The notes under the pieces: model-generated
Seen by the model: only the letters and a program-made list of their open reading frames with translations
Database searches by the model: none
Told to the model about the DNA's origin: nothing
Shown here: piece by piece, positions 34,390 through 45,366 of the stretch
How the letters are laid out: each line of letters starts with the position of its first letter
How positions within the stretch are numbered: position 1 is the first letter of the stretch
Assembly: GCA_020740775.1 (NCBI GenBank)
Contig: JAHEWK010000013.1
Span: 868,001 to 932,000, forward strand
Origin: Ilyonectria destructans
Lineage: Eukaryota; Ascomycota; Sordariomycetes; Hypocreales; Nectriaceae
Length of the DNA stretch: 64,000 nucleotides
Reading direction: 5' to 3'
Translations under genes and position numbers: made by a program

Positions 34390-35809
34390 AGCATGAATTC
34401 AGGGTACTAAATATATTCCATGACCTCCTTGTGTGAGGGATAAACGTAGGCTGTCGCTCCTTATATGCTGAGCTTCAGGGTTGTCAAATAAAGGGCGCAG
34501 GTCCCTCTTATTGACGATGGTGATCATGTTCCGCTACTCGGCCAATGACGTAAATTTTGTCAGCCGCTAGGCGCAGCATCTGAATCAAGGAATTTATCAA
34601 CGTTATGCTTGACCCTGATCTTCACGCGATTGAGTAAGCACTAGAGGCTTTGTCAGTATTCTAGGGCTGTGTTGCATCATGGGCAAGATAGTCAAGACGA
34701 TGTGCTCCAGAACAGCACCCTCGGGAAACAAGCACGTACTAATCGACACCAGGTCCTTCGTCAAGCTCAAAACCGACCTTGAACAACGGATAGAAAAGCT
34801 ACCAGGGATATTGCAACTATCTTCAACGTCCACTCAAGGCGTAGTCCATCTCCACATTACACATGAACAAGCCATCGTTCTCCTGAGTCAGACACCGTTG
34901 ACTCACGCGTAGCACCCAAACGCGTGAATGAGACTTCGTTAGACCACCACAATATCAAGTTCCCCCAAGAGGCAGCCAGAGAGTGTGTAACGGCTGCTCT
35001 TACGATCAAGATACTTCAGACTCTGAACCAGCGGGGCCTTATTTATAGATACTCTAGCAGCCTTGGCAGCAATGGCCGATCACCATTCTCTGGGTAGCAG
35101 AGAAGTCAATTTCCTCATTTTGCCTCGGCATCACCGCAAAGCTATCTCTGCCTTGCATATCCTGATGAAACTACCTGTTCTCAGACAGCGCCGATTACGA
35201 GAATGGGGGATTTGCTGCAGCAGCTCAAAATGCCTCCCAAGCCGCAGGACCTCAAACTGTCAGTCAGCATTTCGGGCTTAAGAACCCATGAACAATTGGA
35301 CAATCAATAAGTGGCTGATTTGCGTGTCTGATTTAAATTATAGCTTTCAAATCTTAGAGCGAGACTGCATGCAGAGTCCACGGCGAGGAGTTTACATGCC
35401 TGGGACATCGGTCCTGTGAAGGCTGAGTGAAGGTGGAATCTTCTAAGCTCCCATCAGTGCACAATTCTTCTCTGTACTACGCATGGCAGCAGAAGTGGGA
35501 GCAGCGGCGAGCCGGTTGTTGTTTGGTGAAATGGTTTGCGAAGGTATTGGGAGTGAATCACTGCAGAAATGAAGTTCACGTGAGTATTACCAGCTGTTAC
35601 TTTTCTGTTCCTTCACAATAATTTCGTTTCCTTTCCTCCTTTTCCCCTTTCACACACTTTTTGATCCTCCCTCTCACAAACTTGTTGGTCAATCATCTCC
35701 GTTCACCCACGCTCATCATCACTGCCGACTACCGGAACTCCATCGCGGGTCCTGTGACAACGCGCCCTCCGTCTCTTCAGCCTGACTGGATTCCATCCTC
35801 GCAGCCAGG
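34390..35809. other. 1.4 kb spacer, no gene seen
   Basis: Short frames at 34603-34912 and 35063-35281 are not recognisable. The last 200 bases are pyrimidine-rich (TTTCCTTTCCTCC type), a common fungal promoter feature for the gene at 35810. Confidence 0.45.
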
Positions 35810-37372
35810 ATGAACCGGGTCAACAAACCTGCATCTGGGAACCTGAAGCGAGCTAGAGAGCCATCTCCTCCCTCCGGCAGTGCACGAGTCGGGCAGCCGC
35901 CCACGCCATCGCGTACCGGGACTCCGAGGATCCGAGTAGTTAGCCGAGTCTCTCATGGATCCGACAGCCTGGCGACGGGTACTTCAGTCGGGTAAGTTGT
36001 CTCAGATCTCGGGGATCAGCCCTCACCTGGTGGAGTACATGTTAACAATTCGATGATGCATAACAGGGCCAAGCAACACAGCCAAGCTGCTCAACCGTCC
36101 CAGCCTGCCGTGACCAAAAGATCTGCAGCCAATGATTCGACACCCGCCTCCGATAACCGACCTCTCAATAAGCAAACTAATAGGATTGAAACTGAGCGAC
36201 CTGCCGAACATGCCGTGGATTGTCCTCGCACGAAAGACGATCAAAGCCTACTAGATCCCAACCAGCTTTGCAAGCATGCCGCGTGTCAATTGCGTCTAAC
36301 ACCCGATCCTGGGCTTGCGTATTTTGATTCTACCCATTTGGCCTTGTTTGAGCAAGTCAACAATGATCGACTCCGCCTGGCAGACGCGCTGTCTATTACA
36401 ACCAGCCAACTTCGCTTCAATGATATGCGGATGACAGTCGATTGGTCGCATATGATGACACAGGTCAAGGCGGCATACAGCAATGGGAAGCTGAACGGAT
36501 TGCATGCGGAACACCCTGAAAGCAATATTTGCGACTTTGCTGCATTTTATTTGCACAGAATATCCTCTTACCAAACCGCCAGCTTCTCCTATGCCTTTCT
36601 GAAGCGGTTGCAAATCATCAACTGTGACCGACTCCTACTGGCAGACAAGCTCTCTGTGCCGGTCAATCAACTTTGGTTCCATGGTGAAGAGATGGTCTTC
36701 AAATGGGATGGAATGGTCTCGGAGATTATGAGCGCGTCGAAAAGTGGGAGGCTGAAAGGGATACAGATGCAATATCTGACATTGCCGCTGCCTGACGATT
36801 TTCAGCCCGGCTCAGCCAATTACTTGACCGACAGCGACAGGGAAGATATATTGATGTTAGTTACCAATGTGTTGCCCAGGTCCAGACATTGGGCAGCGGT
36901 GGAGCGCATGATGAACGACGAGACCCCCATTCGGACATCTGATGTGGCCACCTTGGTCATGGACGTGGACGACGATCTTGGGAAACAGCTGCGCCGGTTC
37001 GCTAACGCCGCCAGCATGAGTGACCGTTGGGGTTGGCTCAGTTTTGCCGGCGAACATCTTCGCGGGTTATCTCGTTTGCTGATTCGAGCAGCTGGGGTTA
37101 CTTCTGATGAGGAGGTCGAGAGAAGGTGGATGGGAAGGTCAATTCCGCCACATTTGCGACAGCGACTGGAGCTCAACTTGGGTACAACACTAGCATCTGC
37201 TATCAATAACCTTTGGCGCGAAACGGAATTCGACTTGAGTTTCTATTACGACACAGAATGGTTTACTATCAAACCCAGATTGGAAATCATCGCAAAGATG
37301 CCATTTGTGCGCAACCAGGCAGCCTTGGGGAAGGACATCATGAATATTTTGGAGAGGCCCCACCTGAAGTGA
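35810..37372 (+). CDS. unknown fungal protein with an internal duplication
   Basis: Two exons (35810-35991, 36067-37372) give 495 aa. The N-terminal 135 residues are low-complexity and basic, rich in P, S, T, Q and R, and are probably disordered. Two similar modules of about 50 residues follow. The first contains NNDRLRLADALSITTSQLRF and the second INCDRLLLADKLSVPVNQLW, each continuing with an aromatic/acidic stretch (VDWSHMM, FKWDGMV) and ending in NGKLNGL or SGRLKGI. A helical C-terminal region (about residues 290-495) with several Trp-rich segments completes the protein. I cannot name a domain. No signal peptide or membrane helix. Confidence 0.8.
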
Positions 37373-38242
37373 GCATGTTGGTGATGATGCCCACGACGAG
37401 TGGGTGGCACCTGGGTTTCGGACCACAAGGAGGACATGATCGAACGGAATCACCATAGGCTAGGTGCATGGGATTGCTGTTACCACGTTAGGGTATTGAG
37501 GACTATTCTAAGGGGCATAGACCCAAGGGTCTAATAGGATGGACACCCAGTCAAGGGCAGAGACTGTCTCAGTAGTACAAGACACTCAAAAATACAACAT
37601 CCCCTTCACACTACACTCATCACATTCACACATCATCAAGTGACAAAAAATGTTCTGAACTAGTATTTACCACTATCGTCGCGGGATAGTTCCCTTATAT
37701 ATAACAGAATTGCCCAGATTCCCGGGCCTCATGAAAATCATCTCGTCTCATCTTCCGCTCATTCTTTGAGAAAAAATAAGTTTTTTGCCCGCGCCCCGCG
37801 TCCGCCCATTTGGGGACGAGGGCAAGAGAGAAAACAGAAAAAAGGTTGTAAGAAGTAACAAGGGAGTTTTTTTGAAGCGAAAAAGAGGAACAGGGAACAA
37901 ACAGGGTAACATGACGTAAAAGGGAAGAAATAATAATAATCACATCGTGCTTCGAGCTGCTGGTGTAGGTGGTATTCTCAGGCAAGAAGCAGAACCCTTC
38001 CAAACTCCTGGCCAGTGCCAAAAAACGAACCTCGCCATCTTCGGGGATTTTTAGGGGGGGGATCCCTCCCAAGTTCGTCATGGAAAACAATTCAGACGAA
38101 GGGGAGGGAAGGGGAGGGGGAGAGGAGGGACACAAGCATAAAAAAAACGCACGGGGGGGAATAGAACAAAGAGCAAAGCACAAAAAAGCAAAAACAACAT
38201 GAGGCGTGAAACGGGCTTCTCTCAACCTCAACCTGGCCCCCT
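37373..38242. other. convergent 3' spacer
   Basis: Between two convergent genes. It includes purine-rich runs around 38040-38160 (GGGGAGGGAAGGGGAGG) and presumably both 3' UTRs. Confidence 0.5.
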
Positions 38243-41200
38243 CTAGAAGCAGTTCAAGCTTCCCTTCTTCTTCTTGCCCTTGTTGATGGCATTCATGCGC
38301 TCCTCGAGCTGGCGACGCGCAGCCTCGGCGGCCTGGCGCTTCTTGCGCTCCTCCTCGACGGCCTGGAGGCTCCAGCGGTTGTCGTGGACGGGCTCGGGCG
38401 GCGGGCGGTCCTTGAGGTCCTTGTTCTCCGTCTCGAGCTCCTGGGCGCGCTTCTTCCACGCGTCGCAGTCGGCCTTGACCTTGTTGGTCTGCTTCTCCAG
38501 GTCAGTGAGGGCCTCCTCGAGTGTCTGCGTCAGCTGGCGCTCGGCGTAGAGGTGCTTCTCGATAGTGCGGATGCGGGCTTCCTGGTCCTCGGTGATTTGA
38601 GAAATGTTCAGGTTGTCCTTGCTGGCAGGGCGGCCCGAGGTGGTCGGCGAGCTGGGCGAGCCGTTGACGGGCGAGGTCGGTAGGGGCGGCAGGGGGATGG
38701 CGGGTGGTGGTGAGGGCAGCGAGGTGTGGGACGCGCTCTTTCGGATCGTCGAGTTGGAGTTGGATCGCTGGACGCCAGCTTGAACCTCCTCGAGCTTGGT
38801 CTGTTGCACGTTAGTGAGTGTTGCTTCATGAGACGAACGGGAACTTACCTGAAGCACGGCGTACTCGTCGCGGACGGAATCCAGCTCAGCTTGGAGCCGG
38901 ATCCGCGCCGAGTTGGACTCGTCGAGCTGCGCGTTGCGCTCCGTCTGCAGAGTGCTCAGACGGTTGTTGGTCATCTGGGCCTCGTCAAAGTTGTTCTGCA
39001 GCTGCTCCTCCAGCTCCTCCACCAGGCGGCTGTTCTTCTTGCTGCGGTTGTCGAGCTCCGACATGCGGTTCTTGAGGATCGACACCTGGTCGGTGATGGG
39101 GCCCGACTTGGTGTTGGCGTTGTTATTGTCGGACAGCATCTCGGCCAGGGCAGTCTTGGCCGTCTCGAGGTCACGCATGATGGTCTCGTTGATGGTGGTC
39201 AGCTCGGTGACGTGCGACTCCATCTCGGCGCGCTTGGTCTGCTCTACGGCCAGCGCCTTCTGGTCGGAGACGAGCTCGTCGATACGCTCGGTAAGCTTCT
39301 CGACGCTGACATCCAGACCCAGGGCAAAGGCCACCTGGGTAGCAACCTTCATGAGATCCTCCCGGGCCTCGGTCAGCTCCATCTCGAGCTTCTGGACACC
39401 CTCGGCGTGCTCCGACATGAGCACCTCGACCTGCTCTTCGTAGCCCTTCTGCTCGTTGGTCTTGAGATCCAATAGTTCCTTGGCGTGGGTGGCCTTGAGA
39501 AGATCCAAGCTCTCCTGGTGGCTCTTGGTGGCCAGCTCGTGGGCGGCCATCTGCTCCTCCAGCTTAGCGACGAGCTCCTCGTGGCGGGTGTTGTCCTCGG
39601 CAATGCTCTGGGCATGAGTGAGCTCCCTGGTGCCTTGGGCCTTCTTCATCTCCTCCAACTCGGCGTTGTACCTCTCAGTCGCAGCCTCCAGCTCGGCGCG
39701 AACCGCAGAGTGGCCCTTCTCGAGCTCTGCAACCTTGGTGGCATTGCTGTTGATGATGGCCTTGTACTCGTCGATTTCGCTACGCAGGAATGACACGAGG
39801 TTTTCCTGCTTCCTAGCAGCCTCTCTCGACTCATCACTAGGCTCCGAATCGATAGGCTTGGAGGCGGAAGCAACCTGGGCCTCGAGGTCCTGGATCGTGC
39901 TTCGCATCTGCGTCTCGGCAGTAGCCATTGACTCGAGAACAGTCTTGTGCTTATCTTCCCAGGCGGCAAGCTCCTTCTGCAGCTCGCCAACCTTCTCCTC
40001 GTGTGAGCGCTTCACCTCCTCGTCCTCCTGCGGTGCCGCGGCATTCTTGGCCGACTCCAGGGCCTGTCGCAACGACTCCAGCTCGGTCGACAGCTGTTGC
40101 TCACGGGCGTTGTGGGCGTCTCGTGCTTCTGAAAGCTGTTGCTCGTTTCGCTCCAGCTGGTCTCGCATGTTGGCAACCATCGACATGTCCATGGGGCTCG
40201 CCTTGAGACTGGATCGCTCACGGGTCAAGCCGGAAATGATGGTCATCTTAGTCTCCATCTCCTTCTTTGCGGATGCGACGTCAGCCTCAAGCTCCTGGAT
40301 GCGCTCACTGCGCGTGTGCAACTCGTGCATGGCAGAGTTCAAGTTGAGCTCAAAGTTCTGCATCACCTCGTGGTTGTCCTCAAAGTTCTCGGTGGCAATG
40401 TTTCGCAGGGAGGCAAACGATCGGTGGGCGCGGTCGATGATCATGAGGTTCTGGCTGGACTTGCGGCGGATGACAGGGGTGCTGGTTCGGGGGGAGGTGG
40501 CCTCGACGGCAACGGCGCGGGCCTTGGACAGGTCGGTCTTGAGCTCCTCGACAATATCAAGAGTCTCGCTGTGCTGTGACTCGAGCTGTAAGTACTTCTC
40601 GGCCAGCTCCTTCTCGGCAGCCTCACGCTCTTGAGCGAGAGTCTTGAGACGGCTCAGCTCAGCCGCAAACTGCTCGCTCTGGGCCTGAGTCAGGTCCTCG
40701 GTCGAGGCAGTAGGCTTGGCGGTGATGGTGTCATCCTCGGAAATGTCTGCGCTGGAGGAGTCCACGGTGGCAGGCGAGTCCATGGCGGAGGACAGCTCTG
40801 AGGAGAGCGATCGCGAGAAGGAGGATCGAGGTCCGTCCTTCAAGTCGCTCGATCTCTCGTCGGAGAGGAAGGACTCGGGGCGGGTCTCAGTCGGCGAGGT
40901 GATGGACATGACGGAATCGCGGGGGCGGTTGGGGCTGGGGTGGCGAGCCTCGTCCACGGCGTCCTGGAGCTCTGAGAGGTTGCGCATGGCCTCCTCGTAC
41001 TTGGCCTGCAGGGAATCAAAGTCGTTGAGTGTCGTCTCGTGTTCAACCCGCAGATCGAAGAGCTCCTGGGTCACATTCTCTAGCTTGTCGTTGACAAACT
41101 TGGACTGGGCCGGGCTCTGGGGCGTAAAATCGGTGTCGGGCTTCTCGAGACGAGCTCCATCAGCCGGCGCGTCCTCGTCGACCTCCTCCTTGACGGTGCT

Positions 41201-43690
41201 AATCTTGGAATCGGCACCCTCCTCGTCGCCTTCGGGAATAGGCTCTTCCATCTGGCTGTGACGACTCACGTGCGACTGGCTCCGGGAGTGTTCGGCCTTG
41301 CCACGGCGGGGGACGCCGTTGGTCGGTTCAGGGGTAGCCTGAGCTTCAGGTTCCTTCTCCTTGCCGTCCTGGATCTGGTCGAGCTCGTGAAGCAACGAGT
41401 CGAGCTTACCAAGGCTTCGTTGGCGCTCGATGACCTGTTCGAGTCGATCAACTTCACGCTGCATCAGCTCGGCATCCTGGTCAGCCTCGGCAAGACGCTC
41501 CTCGAGAGTCGAGATGTAGTCCTCGCATGAGGCCTCGTTTTCCCTCACTCGGGCAATCTCTTTACGCAGCTCCATGATAATGGTGGCGTTCTTCTCCTCT
41601 CCACTGGTGTGACCGTCGAGCTTAGCCTCGAGGTCGTGGAGATAATTCTCCGTGCTCGCTTCGCGATCCATGAGTTTCTGTAGGCGGGATTGAAGCTGGG
41701 TGTTGATGGTCTCGATGTAGGCGCACTTGGTCTCCTTTTCAAGCAGGTTGGTTTCCGTGTTGGACAGTGTACCGCGAGTGCTGGACAGGGACTGCTCCAG
41801 GGATTGGATAGTCTTTTCGTACTCGAGCACAACTTGCTCAACGGCCTGAGCAAACGAGTTGGAGCGGTTGAGGCGATCGGTCGCGGTGTCGCCAAGGGAG
41901 TCTTCGAGCTGTTGGTTTTCGTCTGATTCGTGTTCACGAGCCCTGGCCATCTGCGAAATCAACCGGGCGTGACGCTGGCTGAGCGCCGTGTAGTTCTCCT
42001 GGGTGTCGAGCAGCTGGTTCTGCAACTCGACTTCGCGCTCGTTTTGTCGCTCGGATCGCTCGTTGTTGGGTCCTGGGGCAGCACGTCGGGGGCTGGAGCC
42101 GCCGCGGTCGGAGATGCGAATCTGCTCTCGCAGGAAGGCAACCTCGGCCTTGAGTCGGTCGATAACGGCTTGCTTGTCGCCCTCTTCAATCTGCTGGATG
42201 CGAGGCTTGGACTGGATAGCGCGGGCACGCTGGGCGTACTGCACCGTGTTGAGGGTCTCGCTCAGGTGGAATTCGGCGGGAGTGACACAGGCGATCATAT
42301 AAGTAATGGCGTTACCACCCAATGAGTCCTGGAGCAGGCGAGTCAAGCGGGAGTCGCGGTACGACACGTGTGATCCGGCCTGGCGAGAGGAGAGCTGGCT
42401 AATAACCTTGCCAAGGGCAGCGAGACCTCCGTTGATGGAGATTCCCTCCTTGGCGCGTTCACCCTGGGCGCCGGTGTTCTTGAGACGCTCACTACCTGCG
42501 AGATCGACAAAGTGAAGCTTGCTGTCTGTGGTGATGGAGACCTCTTGGCCGGTCATAGCCTCAAGGGGGACGGAGAAGCGCTTCTCGGCGCCGGACGTGG
42601 GGGTGGCCTTGCTTTTACGCTGGACTAGCTGGAGCGAGAAGACGGCATGGGAACGTGATGACTTGGCATTGATGGCGGTGGCGTCGGTCTGGCGAATGCT
42701 GGAGCCAAAGTTTAAGGCATTCATGAGATCGTCGACAGAGTTAATCTCAACCTGGCGCAGGCCGGTCAGGATAATGTTTCCCTTGACGTCTTCGCGAATG
42801 GCGACATTTCCACGCTCGCCGGTCGGTGTGTGCTCGGGGACGAGGAGGTCACGCAGCTGCTCGTTGTAGATTTCGACGTAGGTGGCCTTGAGCGACCAGT
42901 TGCGGTCGCCGAGATCGGTTTGCTGTCCATACCCCCGTGGAGTTCGCAAGTGGGACATTGAATTCCGGTTCGTCGTCTTGGGGCTAGACGTGGGCGCGTC
43001 CAGCTTCTCGAATAGGGCGGCGGCGGCTCGAGGAATGACACCTAGATTGGGTTGGTCAGCATTTTTGAGTGTGGCGCTCGCGGGAGCATCCTCACCCATC
43101 AACTCTGTGTCGTGCTGCTCGCCAGGGCCCGATGTGCCCATGGTGTAGGATTTGCCGGCGCCAGATTGGCCGTACGCCAGCAGCGAGACGTTGTAACCCT
43201 GGATGAAGGCGCCAACACAGTCGGAAATGTAGTCCCAGATGCCGTCCTGCATGACATCGGGGCCGAAGACGCGGTCAAAGACGAACAGCTTGCGGCCCTG
43301 GGGTGAATCGATGGTGAGGTTAGTGTCTGACGGGGTCTGGACCGTGGAGCGCTGAAAGCGTTGTGGAATCAAGTCGTAGCCAGGATCGGTCGAGTTGAGC
43401 GGTGGTCGAACGCGAACAACTATACGAGGTCAACGTCTGGATTCGAAGATGTCAAGGTGAGAGTGCAAATCAACACCCCAAGACGACAAGCTGGAAACAA
43501 GACAAGGGAAAATATACATACCGACTTTGACGGCGGTGCGGCTTTCATCGTCAGACGCTCTACTACCGCCTCCCGTCTTGCTGGTGGTGCTCATGCGACT
43601 ATTGCTCCGGGGCGCGGTCCTGGAGGCGATGGCGCTGAGGGGCCGCTGGGGAAGGTGGCCCCCAGGCGAAGCCGGCGGCGAGCTCGCCAT
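38243..43690 (-). CDS. long kinesin motor protein, kinesin-4-like
   Basis: Four exons (43690-43522, 43419-43096, 43041-38849, 38800-38243) give 1747 aa. The N-terminal motor domain (about residues 55-430) starts at KVVVRVRPPLN and has the P-loop GQSGAGKSYTMG, switch I NAKSSRSHAVF and switch II DLAGSERLKNTGAQGER. The neck reads AQRARAIQSKP. About 1200 residues of predicted coiled coil with Ser/Pro-rich breaks follow, then a Pro-rich patch and a short coiled coil. The C-terminus is polybasic and ends GKKKKGSLNCF. It should move on microtubules as a dimer. The kinesin-4 assignment is tentative, based on motor and neck. Two introns (54 and 48 nt) are multiples of three without stops. An upstream in-frame ATG at 43777 is possible. 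Confidence 0.92.
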
Positions 43691-44383
43691 GGCTGGAGAT
43701 GGGGGTTGGAGATGGAGTTGCGCGAGTTGGCGTCGAGATGGTCTCGTGGCGCGGCGGGTTGCAGTCGCGAAGGCCAAAGGCAGTGCCGCAATGGGCTCGG
43801 GGGATCAAGAAGGGCCCCGCGAAAGGAAAGGAGGAAGGCGTCTTCAGGGCGTCATAAGGCTGCAAGCGGAAGCGGATGCTCTCGCGCTGGGATTCTTCTC
43901 TCGTAAAAAGTGTCCCAGACAGTCTCGCGGGAGGGCAGTTGGCGGCAGACTGGTAGTTGGTGTCGCAGTTCGCAATGGCAGGTCGCAGGTCGCAGCAAGT
44001 CAGTCAAGTGGCCGAGAGCGTACGGGCAGCGAGAAGAGTGTTTATCCCAACCAGGGGTGTGGGGGGATTGTAATTAAACAGGGGAGGGCGTCCGAGCCAG
44101 CGACTGATTCGACCTCGTTCCAGCGAAGAGAGGGACGAGTTTGGACGTTTGGACGACAGGTGCACGTATCGCCAGGAAGGATGCTTGTGGGTTTCGTAGG
44201 GAAGGACTGAGAAGACGACGACGGCGATGACCACGACGCGATGGGCGAAGAGACGAAAAGCTGGAACAAGACGCGACAACGGGCAGAAGAGGAAAAAAGA
44301 TGGTTGTAGGCGCTGGTTGGGCGTGGGACGTGGGACGTGGGTTGAGGGTGTGGGAGTGGATGAGGGTGGACCGTTTCGCTTCA

Positions 44384-44402
44384 GGAGGAGGAGGAGGAGG
44401 AG
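44384..44402. repeat. GGA trinucleotide run
   Basis: About six uninterrupted GGA units upstream of the kinesin gene. Confidence 0.8.
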
Positions 44403-44420
44403 GGACTAGGGGGTAAGTTA

Positions 44421-44490
44421 GGTACCTGGAATACCTGGGATACCTGGGACACCTGGAATACCTACCTAGAATCCCTGGAATCCCTCCACC
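44421..44490. repeat. ACCTGG-type short repeats
   Basis: Words such as TACCTGGAA, TACCTGGGA and ATCCCTGGAA recur seven to eight times in 70 bases, a small degenerate minisatellite. Confidence 0.75.
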
Positions 44491-45299
44491 CTGCGTGCGT
44501 TACTGTACTGCGTGCCTAGTAAGAGATGGCCGATGGGATGGCATGGGATAACATGGCGTAAAAAGGGTCAGGCCCCAGACGGAATGGCACCGTGGACCTG
44601 CAGCCCACCTAGAAACACCAGGGGGAACCCAACGTCCACTGGCGCATTGGGAGCAATGGCGGGTGTGCACTGGCGTTCTAGAGGGTGCAGCACACGCTGG
44701 GGCACTGGTTTAGGGGTCGTCTAGGGGGTGGAGGGGGCTGCTGGCTTGCTGTCACGGCCGCCACATCCACTATAAGCTGCGAGCGCCCAATGAGGCGGCG
44801 CAGAGACCGGCGGAGAAGGGCCGCCAGGCACGCAGTGGTTGGCTGCTCGCCCGGCGTGGGAGAGTGGTACCTGGCCCGGGCGGGGCTTTAGACCCTTTTA
44901 GCGGCATAGGGCCCCTGGTCTCCGCGGTTCCGGGGCCCCTGAGCATCGGCCCAGGTCCTAAGAGCCAAGGCCCAGCCCTCAATAAGCCCTCTAGCCTCTA
45001 TTCACTGGACAGATGGACAGAGCACACAGCACACAGCATGAGCGCCTACCTGCTAGCACATTTATGCACAATGGTAGTTCGGCGTACCATGGCGTAGTTT
45101 CCCACGTAGTTCAGGGGGCCCCTGGATCCGGTTGCTGGACTGTTGGAGCTCTGGCCTTGCTGGGCCGTCAATCTTTGGTGACTTGTATATCGTGGACAAA
45201 AACCTGTGCGCAGCAGTTGCGGGGTGTTGAGCCACGCGGCGTCGGCTGCTTTTTTGTCCGCCCCAAGTTCATCCACCTTCCCTCGCTCTCGTTCGCACA

Positions 45300-45366
45300 G
45301 CCACTCACACACATCCCACACAGAACGCACGCACTCACGCACACGCGCACACACACACACACACAC
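45300..45366. repeat. CA-rich microsatellite
   Basis: Mixed CACA, CACGCA and CACGCG units end in a pure run of about ten CA dinucleotides. Confidence 0.85.

Noticed and set aside
38726..40634. Long plus-strand reading frames opposite the kinesin
   Set aside because: They mirror the coiled-coil codons of the minus-strand gene and have no domain of their own.
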